From NCBI RefSeq assembly GCF_023674425.1, contig NZ_CP098401.1, positions 744,001 through 808,000 on the forward strand: a stretch of 64,000 nt of DNA. The letters run 5' to 3'. This document shows positions 30,134-41,533 of the stretch, piece after piece. Below the pieces are notes generated by a model. It saw nothing but the letters and a program-made list of their open reading frames with translations. It was not told the DNA's origin and did no database searches. Numbering within the stretch: the stretch's first letter is position 1; every line of letters starts with the position of its first letter. The position numbers and the translations under genes were made by a program. This DNA is from Sphingomonas donggukensis. GTDB lineage: Bacteria > Pseudomonadota > Alphaproteobacteria > Sphingomonadales > Sphingomonadaceae.

Positions 30134-30661
30134 GTGATCCATCAACTAATATGTCATCCCGATACGCCAGCGCGATCGGTGAGCGGGGTGCAGGTAGAAT
30201 GGAATGCAACTGACGAGGACGATGTGTCGCTCACCTTCGTCGTCATTGGCGTGGAGGCGGTCCGCCTGCCCGACATGATAGCGCCAGCGCGCGCCGACGA
30301 ACTGTGGCGGACGACCTGTTTCGAGATGTTCTGGAAGCCGGACGGGGGCGACGCCTATGTCGAGTTCAACCTGTCGCCGTCGCTGGGCTGGGCGGCCTAC
30401 CGCTTCGATCGCTATCGTGACCGGATGCGGGATTTGCCGCTGGTAATTGCGCCCCAGATCGAGCGAGTGCCCGGCGGTGTCGAGGTCGATATCGATCTGA
30501 CGAGCGTGCCTCGCGGCCCTGCGACGATCGGCCTCTCCGCCGTCATCGAGGAAATCGACGGCACCAAATCCTATTGGGCGTTGCGCCACCCGGCGGGGCC
30601 GCCCGATTTCCATCATCCCGATTGCTTTGCGTTCGAACTCCCGGCAGTCGCATCCTCATGA
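30134..30661 (+). CDS. DOMON-like domain protein
   Basis: A 175-residue protein of the DOMON-like family that is typically encoded beside peptidoglycan-recycling genes. It has the pattern LWRTTCFEMFWKPDGGDAYVEFNLSPSLGWAAYRFDRYR, with the C-terminal SYWALRHPAGPPDFHHPDCF. No signal peptide is seen. The start is GTG 30134, only 8 bp after the repeat. The stop overlaps the NamZ start (ATGA, 30658-30661), so the two work together; a sugar-binding role is inferred. Confidence 0.82.
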   Translation: MIHQLICHPDTPARSVSGVQVEWNATDEDDVSLTFVVIGVEAVRLPDMIAPARADELWRTTCFEMFWKPDGGDAYVEFNLSPSLGWAAYRFDRYRDRMRDLPLVIAPQIERVPGGVEVDIDLTSVPRGPATIGLSAVIEEIDGTKSYWALRHPAGPPDFHHPDCFAFELPAVASS

Positions 30662-31854
30662 ATTTCGGTATCGATCGCCTGCTCGCCGACCCCGAGCTGC
30701 TTGGCCAGCTCAAGGGCCGCCGCGTCGCGCTGCTCGCGCATCCGGCGTCGGTGACCGCCGACCTGACGCACAGCCTCGACGCGCTGGTCGCTGCCGGCGT
30801 CAAGGTGACCGCGGCGTTCGGGCCGCAGCACGGGCTGCGCGGCGACAAGCAGGATAACATGATGGAATCGCCGGACTTCGACGATCCGGTCCACGGCGTG
30901 CCCGTCTTCAGCCTGTATGGAGAGGTTCGCCGACCGACCGGCCAGTCGATGCATACTTTCGATGTGCTGCTGGTCGATCTCCAGGATCTCGGCTGTCGCA
31001 TCTACACCTTCATCACGACGCTGCTCTACGTCCTCGAAGCCGCCGCGCAGCACGGCAAGGAGGTGTGGGTGCTCGATCGCCCCAATCCCGCCGGTCGCCT
31101 GGTCGAGGGCACGACGCTCCTGCCGGGCTGGGAAAGCTTCGTCGGTGCCGGGCCGATGCCGATGCGTCACGGCATGACGCTGGGCGAGCTGGGCCGCTGG
31201 TTCGTCGATCACTACAAGCTCGACGTCGCGTACCGCGTGATCGAGATGGCGGGCTATGCGCCCGACGCGGGGCCCGGTTTCGGCTGGCCCGACGACCGCA
31301 TCTGGATCAACCCCAGCCCCAATGCCCCCAACCTCAACATGGCGCGCGCCTATGCCGGCACCGTGATGCTGGAGGGAACGACGCTGAGCGAGGGACGCGG
31401 CACCACCCGTCCGCTCGAAATCTTTGGCGCGCCCGATATCGATGCGCGGGCGGTGATAGCGACGATGCGCGACCTGGCGCCGCAGTGGCTTGCCGGATGC
31501 GCTCTGCGCGAGATCAGTTTCGAGCCGACCTTCCACAAGCACGTCCACCAGTTGTGCCGTGGCGTCCATATCCATGCAGAGGGGGCCGGGTACGACCACC
31601 ACGCCTTCCGACCGTGGCGGGTGCAGGCGCTGGCGTTCAAGGCGATCCGCGCGCTTCAGCCCGATTATCCGCTGTGGCGCGACTTTCCGTATGAATATGA
31701 ATTCGGCAAGCTGGCGATCGACGTCATCAACGGCGGCCCCTCCTTGCGCGAATGGGTCGACGACGCCGCTGCGACCCCCGCCGAGCTCGACGCGCTGGCG
31801 CAGCCCGACGAGGCCGCGTGGCATGAAGCCCGCGCACCGTATCTGATCTACTGA
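30658..31854 (+). CDS. namZ: Exo-beta-N-acetylmuramidase NamZ (DUF1343)
   Basis: A 398-residue DUF1343 protein. Members release N-acetylmuramic acid from the non-reducing end of peptidoglycan fragments. Visible family segments are AFGPQHGLRGDKQDNMMES, VPVFSLYG, VLLVDLQDLGCRIYTFITT and WVLDRPNPAGR, with NLNMARAYAGTVMLEGTTLSEGRGTT in the middle. Unlike secreted relatives it shows no signal peptide, so it may act in the cytoplasm on recycled material. ATG 30658 overlaps the DOMON-like stop. The next gene starts 2 bp after its stop. Confidence 0.9.
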   Translation: MNFGIDRLLADPELLGQLKGRRVALLAHPASVTADLTHSLDALVAAGVKVTAAFGPQHGLRGDKQDNMMESPDFDDPVHGVPVFSLYGEVRRPTGQSMHTFDVLLVDLQDLGCRIYTFITTLLYVLEAAAQHGKEVWVLDRPNPAGRLVEGTTLLPGWESFVGAGPMPMRHGMTLGELGRWFVDHYKLDVAYRVIEMAGYAPDAGPGFGWPDDRIWINPSPNAPNLNMARAYAGTVMLEGTTLSEGRGTTRPLEIFGAPDIDARAVIATMRDLAPQWLAGCALREISFEPTFHKHVHQLCRGVHIHAEGAGYDHHAFRPWRVQALAFKAIRALQPDYPLWRDFPYEYEFGKLAIDVINGGPSLREWVDDAAATPAELDALAQPDEAAWHEARAPYLIY

Positions 31855-31856
31855 CG

Positions 31857-33032
31857 ATGCTCGCCGGCCTGATCTTTGCGACCGAGGATGCGGAGGATCG
31901 CCCCGATGCGCTAGCCGCGACGTTGCCGTTCGGGGGCGGCACGCTGATCGAATATCAGGCGCGATTGTTGTCCGCGGTCGGGGTCGCGCATTTGCTGGTC
32001 GCGGTGTCGCGGGTGACGCCCGCGCTGCTCGGCGCGACGAGCCGGATCGCGGGGCGGGGCCTGACCGTCGATGTCGTGCGATCCGCAGAGGAAGCCGCCG
32101 CCAAGGTCCACCCGCTGGCGCAGGTCATCGTCGTCGCCGACGGGCTGGTGACGACCGACGCCGTGATCGAATGGATCGCGTCCGAAAGCCACGAGGCGCT
32201 GCTGGTGTCGCGCGACGGCGACGGTGCGGAGAGCGTCGAGCGCGTCGATTCATCGCACAGCTGGGCGGGGCTGGCGCGCGTGCCGGCGAAGCGACTGGCC
32301 GATGTCGCGGCGATGCCCGCCGATTACGACTTTCAGTCCACGCTGCTGCGCCAATCGGCACAGGCGCGGGCGGTGCAACTGCTGCTCCCCGCCGCCACCG
32401 CGCGCACCCGCCACGGGGTCGAGCGCAACGCCGCATCGCTGCTGCGCCGGTCGAAATCGGTGCTGGCCGCGCTCGGCGACCGGCGGACGGCGTGGATCGA
32501 CCGGCTGGTGTTCACGCCGATCACCGGCTGGACATTGCCCCAACTGGTCGCGCGCGGGGTGCCGGGATGGGGGATGATCGCGGCAGCCGGCGCGGGCGTC
32601 GCCGCCACCCTCGCGCTGTTCTATCTGGCGATGCCGGCAGCGGCGCTGGGCGTGGCGGTGGGCACGACGGCGATCCTGTCGACCGGCGCGATGCTGAGCG
32701 GATTGCGCGGCGAGGACGGCCTGGCGCGCGTGCAGGAGCGTGCGATCGCCGCGCTGGCGGCGGCGGCGGTGTTGCTGCTGGGTGTCGGCGGCTGGCGTGC
32801 GGAAGGGACCGCGACCGCGCTCGCCCTTGCGGTGTCGCTGGTCGCGACGGCGGCATTGGCGGAGCGCGCGCCGGCGCCGCGCCGCCGCTGGTGGGCGACA
32901 CCCGCCGCCTATCCGCTGATCCTGCTGCCCTTTGCGATCGGCGGGGTCGCGACGATCGGCCTTGCCGCCGCGCTCGCCTATGCTTTCGCCACGCTGGGGT
33001 CGGCAATCGAGGCGCTGCGGGCAAAGCCTTAG
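31857..33032 (+). CDS. Unrecognised membrane protein with nucleotidyltransferase-like head
   Basis: A 391-residue protein of unknown function. Residues 1-130 look like a nucleotidyltransferase fold (TLPFGGGTLIEYQARLLSAVGVAHLLVAVS, and later QVIVVADGLVTTDAVIEW). From about residue 230 there are four to five hydrophobic segments (GMIAAAGAGVAATLALFYLAM, AAVLLLGVGG, LALAVSLVATAALAE and the C-terminus). The order recalls enzymes joining a nucleotidyltransferase to a CDP-alcohol phosphotransferase, but the DGxxAR...GxxxDxxxD motif is absent. It starts 2 bp after NamZ, so it is probably in the same operon. Confidence 0.8.
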   Translation: MLAGLIFATEDAEDRPDALAATLPFGGGTLIEYQARLLSAVGVAHLLVAVSRVTPALLGATSRIAGRGLTVDVVRSAEEAAAKVHPLAQVIVVADGLVTTDAVIEWIASESHEALLVSRDGDGAESVERVDSSHSWAGLARVPAKRLADVAAMPADYDFQSTLLRQSAQARAVQLLLPAATARTRHGVERNAASLLRRSKSVLAALGDRRTAWIDRLVFTPITGWTLPQLVARGVPGWGMIAAAGAGVAATLALFYLAMPAAALGVAVGTTAILSTGAMLSGLRGEDGLARVQERAIAALAAAAVLLLGVGGWRAEGTATALALAVSLVATAALAERAPAPRRRWWATPAAYPLILLPFAIGGVATIGLAAALAYAFATLGSAIEALRAKP

Positions 33033-33044
33033 GAACGCTTTAAC
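33029..33044 (+). promoter_or_regulatory. CtrA-like box TTAG-N7-TTAAC
   Basis: TTAG at 33029-33032 and TTAAC at 33040-33044 with a 7-bp spacer, one mismatch from the CtrA consensus, 24 bp before the DUF2336 start. Confidence 0.45.
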
Positions 33045-33068
33045 CGCAGTTGCCGTAGTCGAGAGGCC

Positions 33069-34187
33069 ATGCCGGACCCATCCGACACGTCCCGCGGAGG
33101 CCCAGCCTTCGGCGCGCGCGAGTTGATCGCTCGCGCCGCGGGGGCCGATCTGCGTGCGCGGACGGCGATGGCCGCCGCGATCGACGATGCCTTCGTGGCG
33201 CCCGACGCGCGGCTGGACGATCGCACGCGCGCGGCGTTCGGCACGCTGATCGTGCAGCTGGCATCCTCGATCGAAGGCGAATTGCGCGACCATGCCGCGC
33301 GGTTGCTGACCGCCAGGGGCGCCGCGGCGATTGCCGATGCGCTGCGGCGGGACGACGCGCCCGTCGCCGACCGGCTGATCGCTGCGGGATTGCTGCGCGA
33401 TGTCGATTTTGCAGGCGAGTGCCTGGCCCGGGTGCGGCTGGAACTGCTTGCCGCCGCGCTGCCGTTCGACACCGCGGTCGAAGGCGCGGCGCCGAGCCTG
33501 CTTGCACGCCTGGCGCGCAGCAGCGACCGGGTTGCCGCCGCCGCTGCCGCCGCGGTACTGACCGGCGAAAGCGCACGCCGGAGTGCCGCCGACGGCGGGG
33601 CGACGACCGGAACCGGCCTGCCGCACCCGCTGCATGCGCGGCTGGTATGGTGGGTCGCCGCAACGATTCGCGAGCGGATCGCGGGCGACGGGCGCAGCGA
33701 CATTGCGAACGCCGACCGCGCGATTGCCGAGGCGGCGCTCCGCAACATCGCCGCGGAGGGGGATGCCGAGCGGCTGGAAGCGGCGGCGATGCGGCTGGCG
33801 CAGGCGATCGACGCGCAGCCCGCCGAACTGCCGGCGCTGGTCGAGGAGGCGTTGCGCGACCGGCGACCGTTGCTGTTCACCGCCCTGCTCGCACGGGCAC
33901 TGGGGCTCGATTATGATCTGGCGCGCGAAATGGTGATCGATCCGGCGGGCGAGCGGCTGTGGCTGGCGCTGCGCGCGCTCGACCTGCCGCGCGACCTGAT
34001 CGCGCGCATCGGCTTCCTGTTGAGCGAGGCCGACCCGCGCCGCGATGTCGAGGCGTTCGCCGACATGCTCGACGGAGTCATGGCGGTTGCGAGCGACGAG
34101 GCGCGGGCGGCGATCGCGCCGATGACGCTGCATCCCGAATTCCGCGCGGCGATGATGGCGCTCGATATCGGGGGGCGACGCGCATGA
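33069..34187 (+). CDS. DUF2336 helical-repeat protein
   Basis: A 372-residue alanine-rich helical protein of the alphaproteobacterial family DUF2336, which resembles HEAT-type repeats. Repeat-like units include ELRDHAARLLTARGAAAIADALRRDDAPVADRLIAAGLL and ERIAGDGRSDIANADRAIAEAALR. No catalytic motif is seen; a scaffold or regulatory role is likely. The stop overlaps the start of a histidine kinase (ATGA, 34184-34187), so the two are probably functionally linked. Confidence 0.85.
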   Translation: MPDPSDTSRGGPAFGARELIARAAGADLRARTAMAAAIDDAFVAPDARLDDRTRAAFGTLIVQLASSIEGELRDHAARLLTARGAAAIADALRRDDAPVADRLIAAGLLRDVDFAGECLARVRLELLAAALPFDTAVEGAAPSLLARLARSSDRVAAAAAAAVLTGESARRSAADGGATTGTGLPHPLHARLVWWVAATIRERIAGDGRSDIANADRAIAEAALRNIAAEGDAERLEAAAMRLAQAIDAQPAELPALVEEALRDRRPLLFTALLARALGLDYDLAREMVIDPAGERLWLALRALDLPRDLIARIGFLLSEADPRRDVEAFADMLDGVMAVASDEARAAIAPMTLHPEFRAAMMALDIGGRRA

Positions 34188-35545
34188 ACGCGCTCGATCC
34201 CGGCCTGCAATCCGCCATCGCCCGGACCGATCGCGACGGGCGACTGGTCGAGGCCGACCCACGCTTCCTCGATCTGCTGGCGCATGCCGGCGGGGGCGGT
34301 ATCGGCGAGCCGGTGTCGGCACCCGAGATCGCCGCGCTCGACCGGCTGGCACGACGGTTGGGCATTGCGGTCGCACGGACGATCGTGGTGGCGGACGGGG
34401 AGGACGATCTGGAGCTGCAGGTGCGGGTCGAACCGGTGGCTGATGGCACGGTGATCGAGGCCGGCGGCTGGCGTCCGCGTCCGGCGTGGCGCCCGGCGAT
34501 CGCCGCCCCGCACCGCGACGGTGAGTTCCTGCGGACCGAGGCGGACTGGCTGTGGGAAAGCGATTCGGCGCTGCGCATCACGCATATCTCGCTGGATGCC
34601 GGGCATCGCTACGGTTTCGACGCAGCGGCGATGCTGGGGCAGCCCTTGGTGTCGCTGTTTGCGCTCGCCGAGGACCGCGACGGTAATTTCCCGATCCTGG
34701 GCGCGGTCGCGGCGCAGATGCGCTTCGACCGGCAGGAGGCCGAATTGCGCGGCACCGGGCGGCGGGTGCGGTTGTCCGCCGATCCGCGCACCGACGGGCG
34801 CGGGCGGTTTGCAGGGTTCGCGGGCGCGGTTCGGATGCTCGATGTGGAAGCGAGCCTACCAGACGATGGCGCTTTTCCCGACGGGTTCGGCGTGCAGCTC
34901 GACCGCTCGCTGCGCGGGCCGCTGCAGCGCATCGTCGCCAACGCCAGCAGCATGAGCGCTCGGGTCGAGGGGCCGCTGGCCGACGTCTATACCGATTACG
35001 CCGACGACATCGCTACCGCCGGGCGTCACCTGCTCGGGCTGGTCGACGATCTGGTCGATCTGGAAGCGGTCGAACGCGCCGACTTCAGCGTCGAGGTGGA
35101 GGGCATCGACCTCGCCGATATCGCGCGCCGGGCAGCGGGGTTGCTCGGGGTGCGGGCGAGCGAAGGCGACGTGCGCATCGACCGGCCCGCGACCGAGGAA
35201 GCCGTCCCCGCCACCGGCGAATTCCGCCGCGCCTTGCAGGTACTCGTCAATCTGATCGGCAACGCCGTGCGCTATTCGCCGTCGGGCGGGATGGTCTGGG
35301 TGCGCGCCGAGCAGGACGGGGCGGAGGCGCGCGTGATCGTCGCCGATCAGGGCAAGGGGATCGCCGCGGAAGACCAGGCGATGATCTTCGAGAAATTCGG
35401 GCGGGTCGATCCGGGCGAGGCGGGCGGCAGCGGCCTTGGCCTCTACATCTCGCGCCGGCTCGCCCGCGCGATGGGCGGCGACATCGTCGTCGACAGCGCG
35501 CCCGGGCAGGGCGCGCGCTTCGTCTTCACGCTGCCGGCGCGGTGA
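34184..35545 (+). CDS. PAS histidine kinase with degenerate phospho-acceptor site
   Basis: A 453-residue soluble sensor kinase. A PAS-like region is at about residues 120-225 (EADWLWESDSALRITHIS). A HisKA-like dimerisation helix at about 235-300 reads DRSLRGPLQRI, where the phospho-acceptor His is Arg241 (codon CGC). The ATPase is intact: NLIGNAVRYSPSGG, DQGKGI and GGSGLGLYISRRLA. Thus ATP binding is expected but His phosphorylation is not. ATG 34184 overlaps the DUF2336 stop. It may be a pseudokinase controlling a partner, or phosphorylation may use another residue. Confidence 0.88.
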   Translation: MNALDPGLQSAIARTDRDGRLVEADPRFLDLLAHAGGGGIGEPVSAPEIAALDRLARRLGIAVARTIVVADGEDDLELQVRVEPVADGTVIEAGGWRPRPAWRPAIAAPHRDGEFLRTEADWLWESDSALRITHISLDAGHRYGFDAAAMLGQPLVSLFALAEDRDGNFPILGAVAAQMRFDRQEAELRGTGRRVRLSADPRTDGRGRFAGFAGAVRMLDVEASLPDDGAFPDGFGVQLDRSLRGPLQRIVANASSMSARVEGPLADVYTDYADDIATAGRHLLGLVDDLVDLEAVERADFSVEVEGIDLADIARRAAGLLGVRASEGDVRIDRPATEEAVPATGEFRRALQVLVNLIGNAVRYSPSGGMVWVRAEQDGAEARVIVADQGKGIAAEDQAMIFEKFGRVDPGEAGGSGLGLYISRRLARAMGGDIVVDSAPGQGARFVFTLPAR

Positions 35546-35547
35546 CT

Positions 35548-35745
35548 TCAGCGGCGGATGCGCCGCCCCGCGATCACCACCACCAGTCCGACGACCGCCA
35601 GGATCGCGCCGCGCGTGACCCAGGGACTCTGATCGATCATGAAGCTCGACGCCGGCCAGCGGACGTAGCCGAGCCCCTGGCCGATCCACAGCAGCCCCAT
35701 CGCGGCCATCAGCAGCCCGACGACGATCACGACGCCGCGCAGCAT
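35548..35745 (-). CDS. Small two-helix membrane protein
   Basis: A 65-residue protein with two predicted membrane helices (residues 3-26 and 44-60) separated by a polar loop with W30PASSF. Function unknown. It begins 1 bp after the gltA stop and ends 2 bp from the convergent kinase gene, so it is probably co-transcribed with gltA. The clean fit between genes and the hydrophobic pattern support a real gene. Confidence 0.7.
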   Translation of the reverse strand: MLRGVVIVVGLLMAAMGLLWIGQGLGYVRWPASSFMIDQSPWVTRGAILAVVGLVVVIAGRRIRR

Positions 35746-35746
35746 G

Positions 35747-37021
<1,275 letters not shown>

Positions 37022-37075
37022 GCAGTGCGTCCTTTCGTTCGTGTCGCCCGGCGGCGCGATCGCTGTGCGACCGGC

Positions 37076-38512
37076 TCAGGCCATCTGGTCGGCGATCCGG
37101 CTCAGGCTCTCGTCGCGCCCGAGCAGATCGAGCACGTCGAAGATCCCGGGCGAGGTCTTGCGGCCGACGAGCGCGGCGCGCAGCGGCTGCGCGACCGCGC
37201 CGAGCTTGACGCCCGCCGCCTCGGCAACCTCGCGGACCGCCGTTTCGAGAGCCTCCGTATCCCAGTGCCCGACGGCGTCAAGCGCGGCGTGCAACCGGGT
37301 CAGCAGCGCCCGTGCGTCACCCTCTAGCAGAGCGGCTGCGGCTTCGTCCATTTCCAGTGGGCGGGTGCGAAACAGGAAGCCTGCCGCGTCCGCCAGATCG
37401 AGGATGTTGGCCGCACGCGGCTTCAACGACGCTATGCTGCGTCGCAACAGCTCGCGCTGCTCGACCGAAGGTTCGAACCCTAGGTGCAGGGCGGCCAGAT
37501 CGGCTAGCCGCGCGTCGTCGGCGGCGCGGATGTAATGACCGTTCAGGTTCTCCAGCTTCTTCGTATCGAACCGAGATGGTGATTTACCGACCCCGTCGAG
37601 GTCGAACCACTCGATCGCCTGTTCGCGCGAGATGATCTCATCGTCGCCGTGGCCCCAGCCGAGGCGAAGGAGGTAGTTAAACAGCGCCTCGGGCAGGATG
37701 CCCAGTTCGTCGCGGTACGCATCGACGCCCATCGCGCCGTGTCGCTTCGAGAGTTTCGCGCCGTCCGAACCGTGAATCAGCGAGATATGCGCATAGGTGG
37801 GTTCGGGCCAGCCCATTGCGCGGTAGATCGGCAACTGGCGAAACGCGTTGTTCAGATGATCGTCGCCGCGGATGACGTGGGTCACGCCCATGTCGTGATC
37901 GTCGACTACGACCGCGAGCATATAGGTCGGCGTGCCGTCCGAACGGAGCAGCACGAGATCGTCGATCTCGCTGTTCTGGACGACCACGGTGCCCTGGACC
38001 AGATCGTCGATCGCAATGGCCCCGGCGTCCGTCGGGGCCTTGAGGCGGATCACATGCGGTGCGGACGGATCGTCGGGCGAACGATCGCGCCACGGGGAAC
38101 GGATACGCAGCGGCTTTTTCGCCGCCATCGCCTCCTCGCGCATCGCGGCGAGCTCGTCCTGCGTCAGGTAGCAGCGGTACGCCGCGCCCTTCTGGAGCAT
38201 CTCCATCGCCACCGCGGCGTGGCGGTCGGCGCGGGTGAACTGGTAGATTTCCCGACCGTCCCAGTCGAGGCCGAGCCAGCGCATCCCGTCCAGGATCGCG
38301 TCGATCGCGCCTTGGGTCGAGCGCGCACGATCGGTGTCCTCGATCCGCAGCAGGAACTTGCCGCCATGATGGCGGGCGAACAGCAGATTGAACAGCGCGG
38401 TGCGCGCGCCGCCGATGTGGAGATAGCCGGTCGGCGAGGGCGCGAAACGCGTCACGACGGGGCGCGTCGCGGCGCCGTCGGAATTGGTGCCAGAGGCAGG
38501 TGTTGCGCCCAA
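37076..38512 (-). CDS. gltX: Glutamyl-tRNA synthetase
   Basis: A 478-residue class-I synthetase. It has the HIGH motif in [21 protein letters not shown] and KLSKRHGA for KMSKS. The first 20 residues before PVVTRF are not conserved, so the start at 38512 is approximate. It is divergent from comEC with almost no gap. Confidence 0.96.
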   Translation of the reverse strand: MGATPASGTNSDGAATRPVVTRFAPSPTGYLHIGGARTALFNLLFARHHGGKFLLRIEDTDRARSTQGAIDAILDGMRWLGLDWDGREIYQFTRADRHAAVAMEMLQKGAAYRCYLTQDELAAMREEAMAAKKPLRIRSPWRDRSPDDPSAPHVIRLKAPTDAGAIAIDDLVQGTVVVQNSEIDDLVLLRSDGTPTYMLAVVVDDHDMGVTHVIRGDDHLNNAFRQLPIYRAMGWPEPTYAHISLIHGSDGAKLSKRHGAMGVDAYRDELGILPEALFNYLLRLGWGHGDDEIISREQAIEWFDLDGVGKSPSRFDTKKLENLNGHYIRAADDARLADLAALHLGFEPSVEQRELLRRSIASLKPRAANILDLADAAGFLFRTRPLEMDEAAAALLEGDARALLTRLHAALDAVGHWDTEALETAVREVAEAAGVKLGAVAQPLRAALVGRKTSPGIFDVLDLLGRDESLSRIADQMA

Positions 38513-38541
38513 GCGGCGATGCTCCCAGAGTTGCGGAATCC

Positions 38542-40797
38542 ATGGCCAGTCCAGCCGCCGCGCGCCCTAGCATGCACCTTTCGCGGCTTCAAACGCCGCG
38601 CGCGTGGCGCTGGCCGTCGCTCGAGGGGTGGCTGGAAGCCGAGCGCGATCAGCTGGTGCTGTGGATCCCGGTGATGCTGGGCGGCGGGATCGCCGCGTGG
38701 TTCGTCCTGCCCGATGCCGCCGCGTGGACCGCGTTTGTCCTCGCCGGCATCGCGGTCGCGGTGGCGGGTGTCGTGTTTCCGCTCGGCGGACGGGCGGGGC
38801 GGGTGCTGCTGATCGCCGGGCTGGCGGCGGCGCTGGGTTGTGCGTTGGTGTGGTGGCGGGCGGAGCGGGTGGCGGCGCCGGTGCTCGCGCGCGCGGCAAT
38901 CGCGGAATTCACTGCAAGGGTCGAGCGGATCGACGCGCTGGCGGCGCGCGATCTGGTGCGGCTGAGACTGGCGCCGGTCGGGGCGGTCGGACTGCCCGGG
39001 CGGGTGCGGGTCAATCTGGCGACGAAGGACGTGCCCGCGGGGCTGACACGCGGTGCGGTGGTCCGCCTGCGCGCGCGGCTGATGCCGCCACCGGGCGCCG
39101 CGGTGCCGGGAGCCTATGATTTCGCGCGCGTCGCATGGTTCGATGGATTGGGGGCGACCGGGCGCGGCGTCGCGCCGGTCACGATCGTCCGCGCAGGGGA
39201 AGCGCCGGGCGGCGACCTGCGCGCGCGGTTGTCGGCGCATATTCAGTCGCGGGTGCCGGGCGGCGGCGGTGCGATCGCCGCGAGCCTCGCCACCGGCGAT
39301 CAGGGTGGCATCCCCGACGACGACGCGGAGGCGATGCGGCGCTCGGGGCTGGCTCACCTTTTGTCGGTGAGCGGGCTGCACATCACCGCGGTCGTCGGCG
39401 CGACGATGCTGATCGTGCTGCGGTTGCTGGCGCTTAGTCCGTGGGCGGCGCTGCACTGGCGATTGCCACTGGTCGCGGCGGGGGCGGGGGCGCTGGCGGC
39501 GATCGGCTACACGCTGCTGACCGGGAGCGAGGTGCCGACGGTGCGTAGCTGCATCGCCGCACTGCTGGTGCTGGCGGCACTGGCGCTGGGGCGGGAGGCA
39601 GTGACGTTGCGGCTGGTGGCGGCGGGGGCGCTCGTCGTGCTGCTGATCTGGCCGCAGGCGGTGGTGGGCGCGAGCTTCCAGCTGTCGTTCGCCGCGGTCA
39701 CCGCCATCGTGGCGCTGCATGAAAGCGTGGTCGTGCGCGGATGGTTTGCCCCACGCGAAGAGGGCGGGGGGCGACGCCTGCTGCGCAGCCTCGCGTCGTT
39801 GCTGGCGACGGGCCTGATCGTCGAGCTGGCGCTGATGCCGATCGGGCTGTTCCATTTCCACAAGGCCGGCGCGTACGGCGCGCTGGCCAACATCGTCGCG
39901 ATTCCGCTGACGACGTTCGTGGTGATGCCGCTGGAGGTGGTGGCGCTGTTGCTCGACACGGTCGGGCTGGGCGCGCCGGTCTGGTGGCTGGCGGGCAGGA
40001 CGCTCGCGCTGCTGCTGTGGATCGCCCACACCACCGCCAATGCCCCCGGTGCGGTCGCGGCGTTGCCGGCGATGCCGCGGGGGGCGTTCGGGCTGATGGC
40101 GGTCGGCGGGCTTTGGATCGCCCTGTGGCGGACGCGGGTGCGGTTCGCCGGCGTCCTGCCGCTGGTCGTGGGGGCGGTGTGGGCCTTTGCCACCCCGCCG
40201 CCCGACCTGATCGTGACCGGAGACGGGCGACATCTGGCGATCCGCACGCGCGATGGAGGCATGGCGCTGCTGCGGGAGCGGGCGGGCGACTATGTCCGCG
40301 ACCTGCTTGCGGAGGGCGGCGGGGTGGACGGAGAGTTGCCGGCGATCGACGACATTGCCGGCGCGCGCTGCAACAGCGACCTGTGCCTGATGCGCTTCGC
40401 CGGGCGGGCGTCGGTGCTCGCGACTCGCAGCGGATATTTCGTCGAGCCGCTGCCGCTTATCCGCCTCTGCCGCAAGGTCGATATCGTCGTCAGCGATCGG
40501 ACCTTGCCAAGGGGTTGCAAGCCGGCGTGGCTGAAGCTCGACCGCGGGTATCTGAAGGCATCGGGCGGCGTGACCGTAAGTTTCGACCCGCCCCGGATCG
40601 TCAGTGTCGCGGGTCAGGCCGGCGACCACCCTTGGGTGCGCCCTGCGACCATCATGCCGCCACTGCCGCCCCGGCCCCCGCGCAAAAGTCGCTCACGCGA
40701 CGGGCACCCCGCAGCGGTCGCTCCGGACGTCCGCGCTTCACGAACGCAGATGGCGCACAGACGCGACGGGCAGTCCGCAGCCGCAGACCCTCAATAG
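38542..40797 (+). CDS. comEC: ComEC/Rec2-family DNA-uptake membrane protein
   Basis: A polytopic inner-membrane protein of 751 residues. It has an N-terminal two-helix region ([16 protein letters not shown]), the DUF4131 periplasmic domain (about 100-215) and the competence domain with [13 protein letters not shown] and about eight helices, then a short soluble C-terminal part. The usual HxHxDH metallo-beta-lactamase motif is not seen in that part, so it resembles the truncated form common in this group. ATG 38542 was chosen; 38500 and 38572 are in frame. The last 7 bp overlap the convergent lexA stop. Confidence 0.9.
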   Translation: MASPAAARPSMHLSRLQTPRAWRWPSLEGWLEAERDQLVLWIPVMLGGGIAAWFVLPDAAAWTAFVLAGIAVAVAGVVFPLGGRAGRVLLIAGLAAALGCALVWWRAERVAAPVLARAAIAEFTARVERIDALAARDLVRLRLAPVGAVGLPGRVRVNLATKDVPAGLTRGAVVRLRARLMPPPGAAVPGAYDFARVAWFDGLGATGRGVAPVTIVRAGEAPGGDLRARLSAHIQSRVPGGGGAIAASLATGDQGGIPDDDAEAMRRSGLAHLLSVSGLHITAVVGATMLIVLRLLALSPWAALHWRLPLVAAGAGALAAIGYTLLTGSEVPTVRSCIAALLVLAALALGREAVTLRLVAAGALVVLLIWPQAVVGASFQLSFAAVTAIVALHESVVVRGWFAPREEGGGRRLLRSLASLLATGLIVELALMPIGLFHFHKAGAYGALANIVAIPLTTFVVMPLEVVALLLDTVGLGAPVWWLAGRTLALLLWIAHTTANAPGAVAALPAMPRGAFGLMAVGGLWIALWRTRVRFAGVLPLVVGAVWAFATPPPDLIVTGDGRHLAIRTRDGGMALLRERAGDYVRDLLAEGGGVDGELPAIDDIAGARCNSDLCLMRFAGRASVLATRSGYFVEPLPLIRLCRKVDIVVSDRTLPRGCKPAWLKLDRGYLKASGGVTVSFDPPRIVSVAGQAGDHPWVRPATIMPPLPPRPPRKSRSRDGHPAAVAPDVRASRTQMAHRRDGQSAAADPQ

Positions 40798-41477
40798 CGC
40801 CGCAGCAGCCCGGCGAGTTTGCCCTGCACCCGCACCTTGCGCGAATCGTACCGCTGGGCGTCATAGTTGCGGTTGGCGGGGTCGAGGCGGACCATCGTGC
40901 CCTCGCGGTGGAAGGTCTTCAGCGTCGCCTCATGCTCGTCGATCAGCGCCACGACGATATCGCCGTCGCGTGCCGTCTCGGTCCGCTTGATGAGCGCATA
41001 GTCGCCGTCGAGGATACCCTTCTCAACCATCGAATCGCCCGACACCTCCAGCGCGTAATGTTCCCCCGATCCGAGCAAAGCCGCGGGGACGGGAAGCATC
41101 GTTGCGCCCTCCATCGCCTCGATCGGCATACCCGCGGCGATGCGACCGTGAAGCGGGATTTCGATGACATCGTTGGCCGGTGCCGGCGGCGCCTTGCCCG
41201 CGAATATTGACAAAGTTGACGGTTGTGCGGGCCTCGCCTCGGCCTTCTTCTTCGGCTCGGCACGCTCGGGCATCTTGATGACTTCTAGCGCGCGGGCGCG
41301 GTTCGCGAGGCGGCGCAGGAAGCCCCGCTCCACCAGCGCGGAAATCAGCCGATGCACGCCCGACTTCGACTTCAGCTCCAGCGCGTCCTTCATCTCCTCG
41401 AACGACGGAGAAATCCCGGTTTCGTTCAGGCGATCGGCGATGAAGCAGATAAGTTCGTGCTGCTTCTTGGTGAGCAT
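40791..41477 (-). CDS. lexA: SOS repressor LexA
   Basis: A 228-residue repressor and self-cleaving protease. The winged HTH is at residues 1-65 ([23 protein letters not shown]), the cleavage bond Ala115-Gly116 in GRIAAGMPI, and the catalytic pair is Ser149 (VSGDSM) and Lys164 (YALIK). A Lys/Pro-rich linker of about 35 residues is typical for alphaproteobacteria. The ATG at 41477 is chosen; an SOS box lies 18 bp upstream, indicating autoregulation. It follows moeA on the same strand with 56 bp between. Confidence 0.97.
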   Translation of the reverse strand: MLTKKQHELICFIADRLNETGISPSFEEMKDALELKSKSGVHRLISALVERGFLRRLANRARALEVIKMPERAEPKKKAEARPAQPSTLSIFAGKAPPAPANDVIEIPLHGRIAAGMPIEAMEGATMLPVPAALLGSGEHYALEVSGDSMVEKGILDGDYALIKRTETARDGDIVVALIDEHEATLKTFHREGTMVRLDPANRNYDAQRYDSRKVRVQGKLAGLLRRY

Positions 41478-41494
41478 GGGATGGCCTCCGCCGG

Positions 41495-41509
41495 GAACAG
41501 ACGACGAAC
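41495..41509 (-). promoter_or_regulatory. LexA (SOS) box GAAC-N7-GAAC
   Basis: GAAC at 41495-41498 and at 41506-41509 with 7 bp between; on the minus strand this is the alphaproteobacterial GTTC-N7-GTTC operator, 18 bp upstream of lexA. Confidence 0.85.
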
Positions 41510-41533
41510 GTTTATGTATTGTTCCACGCCCTG

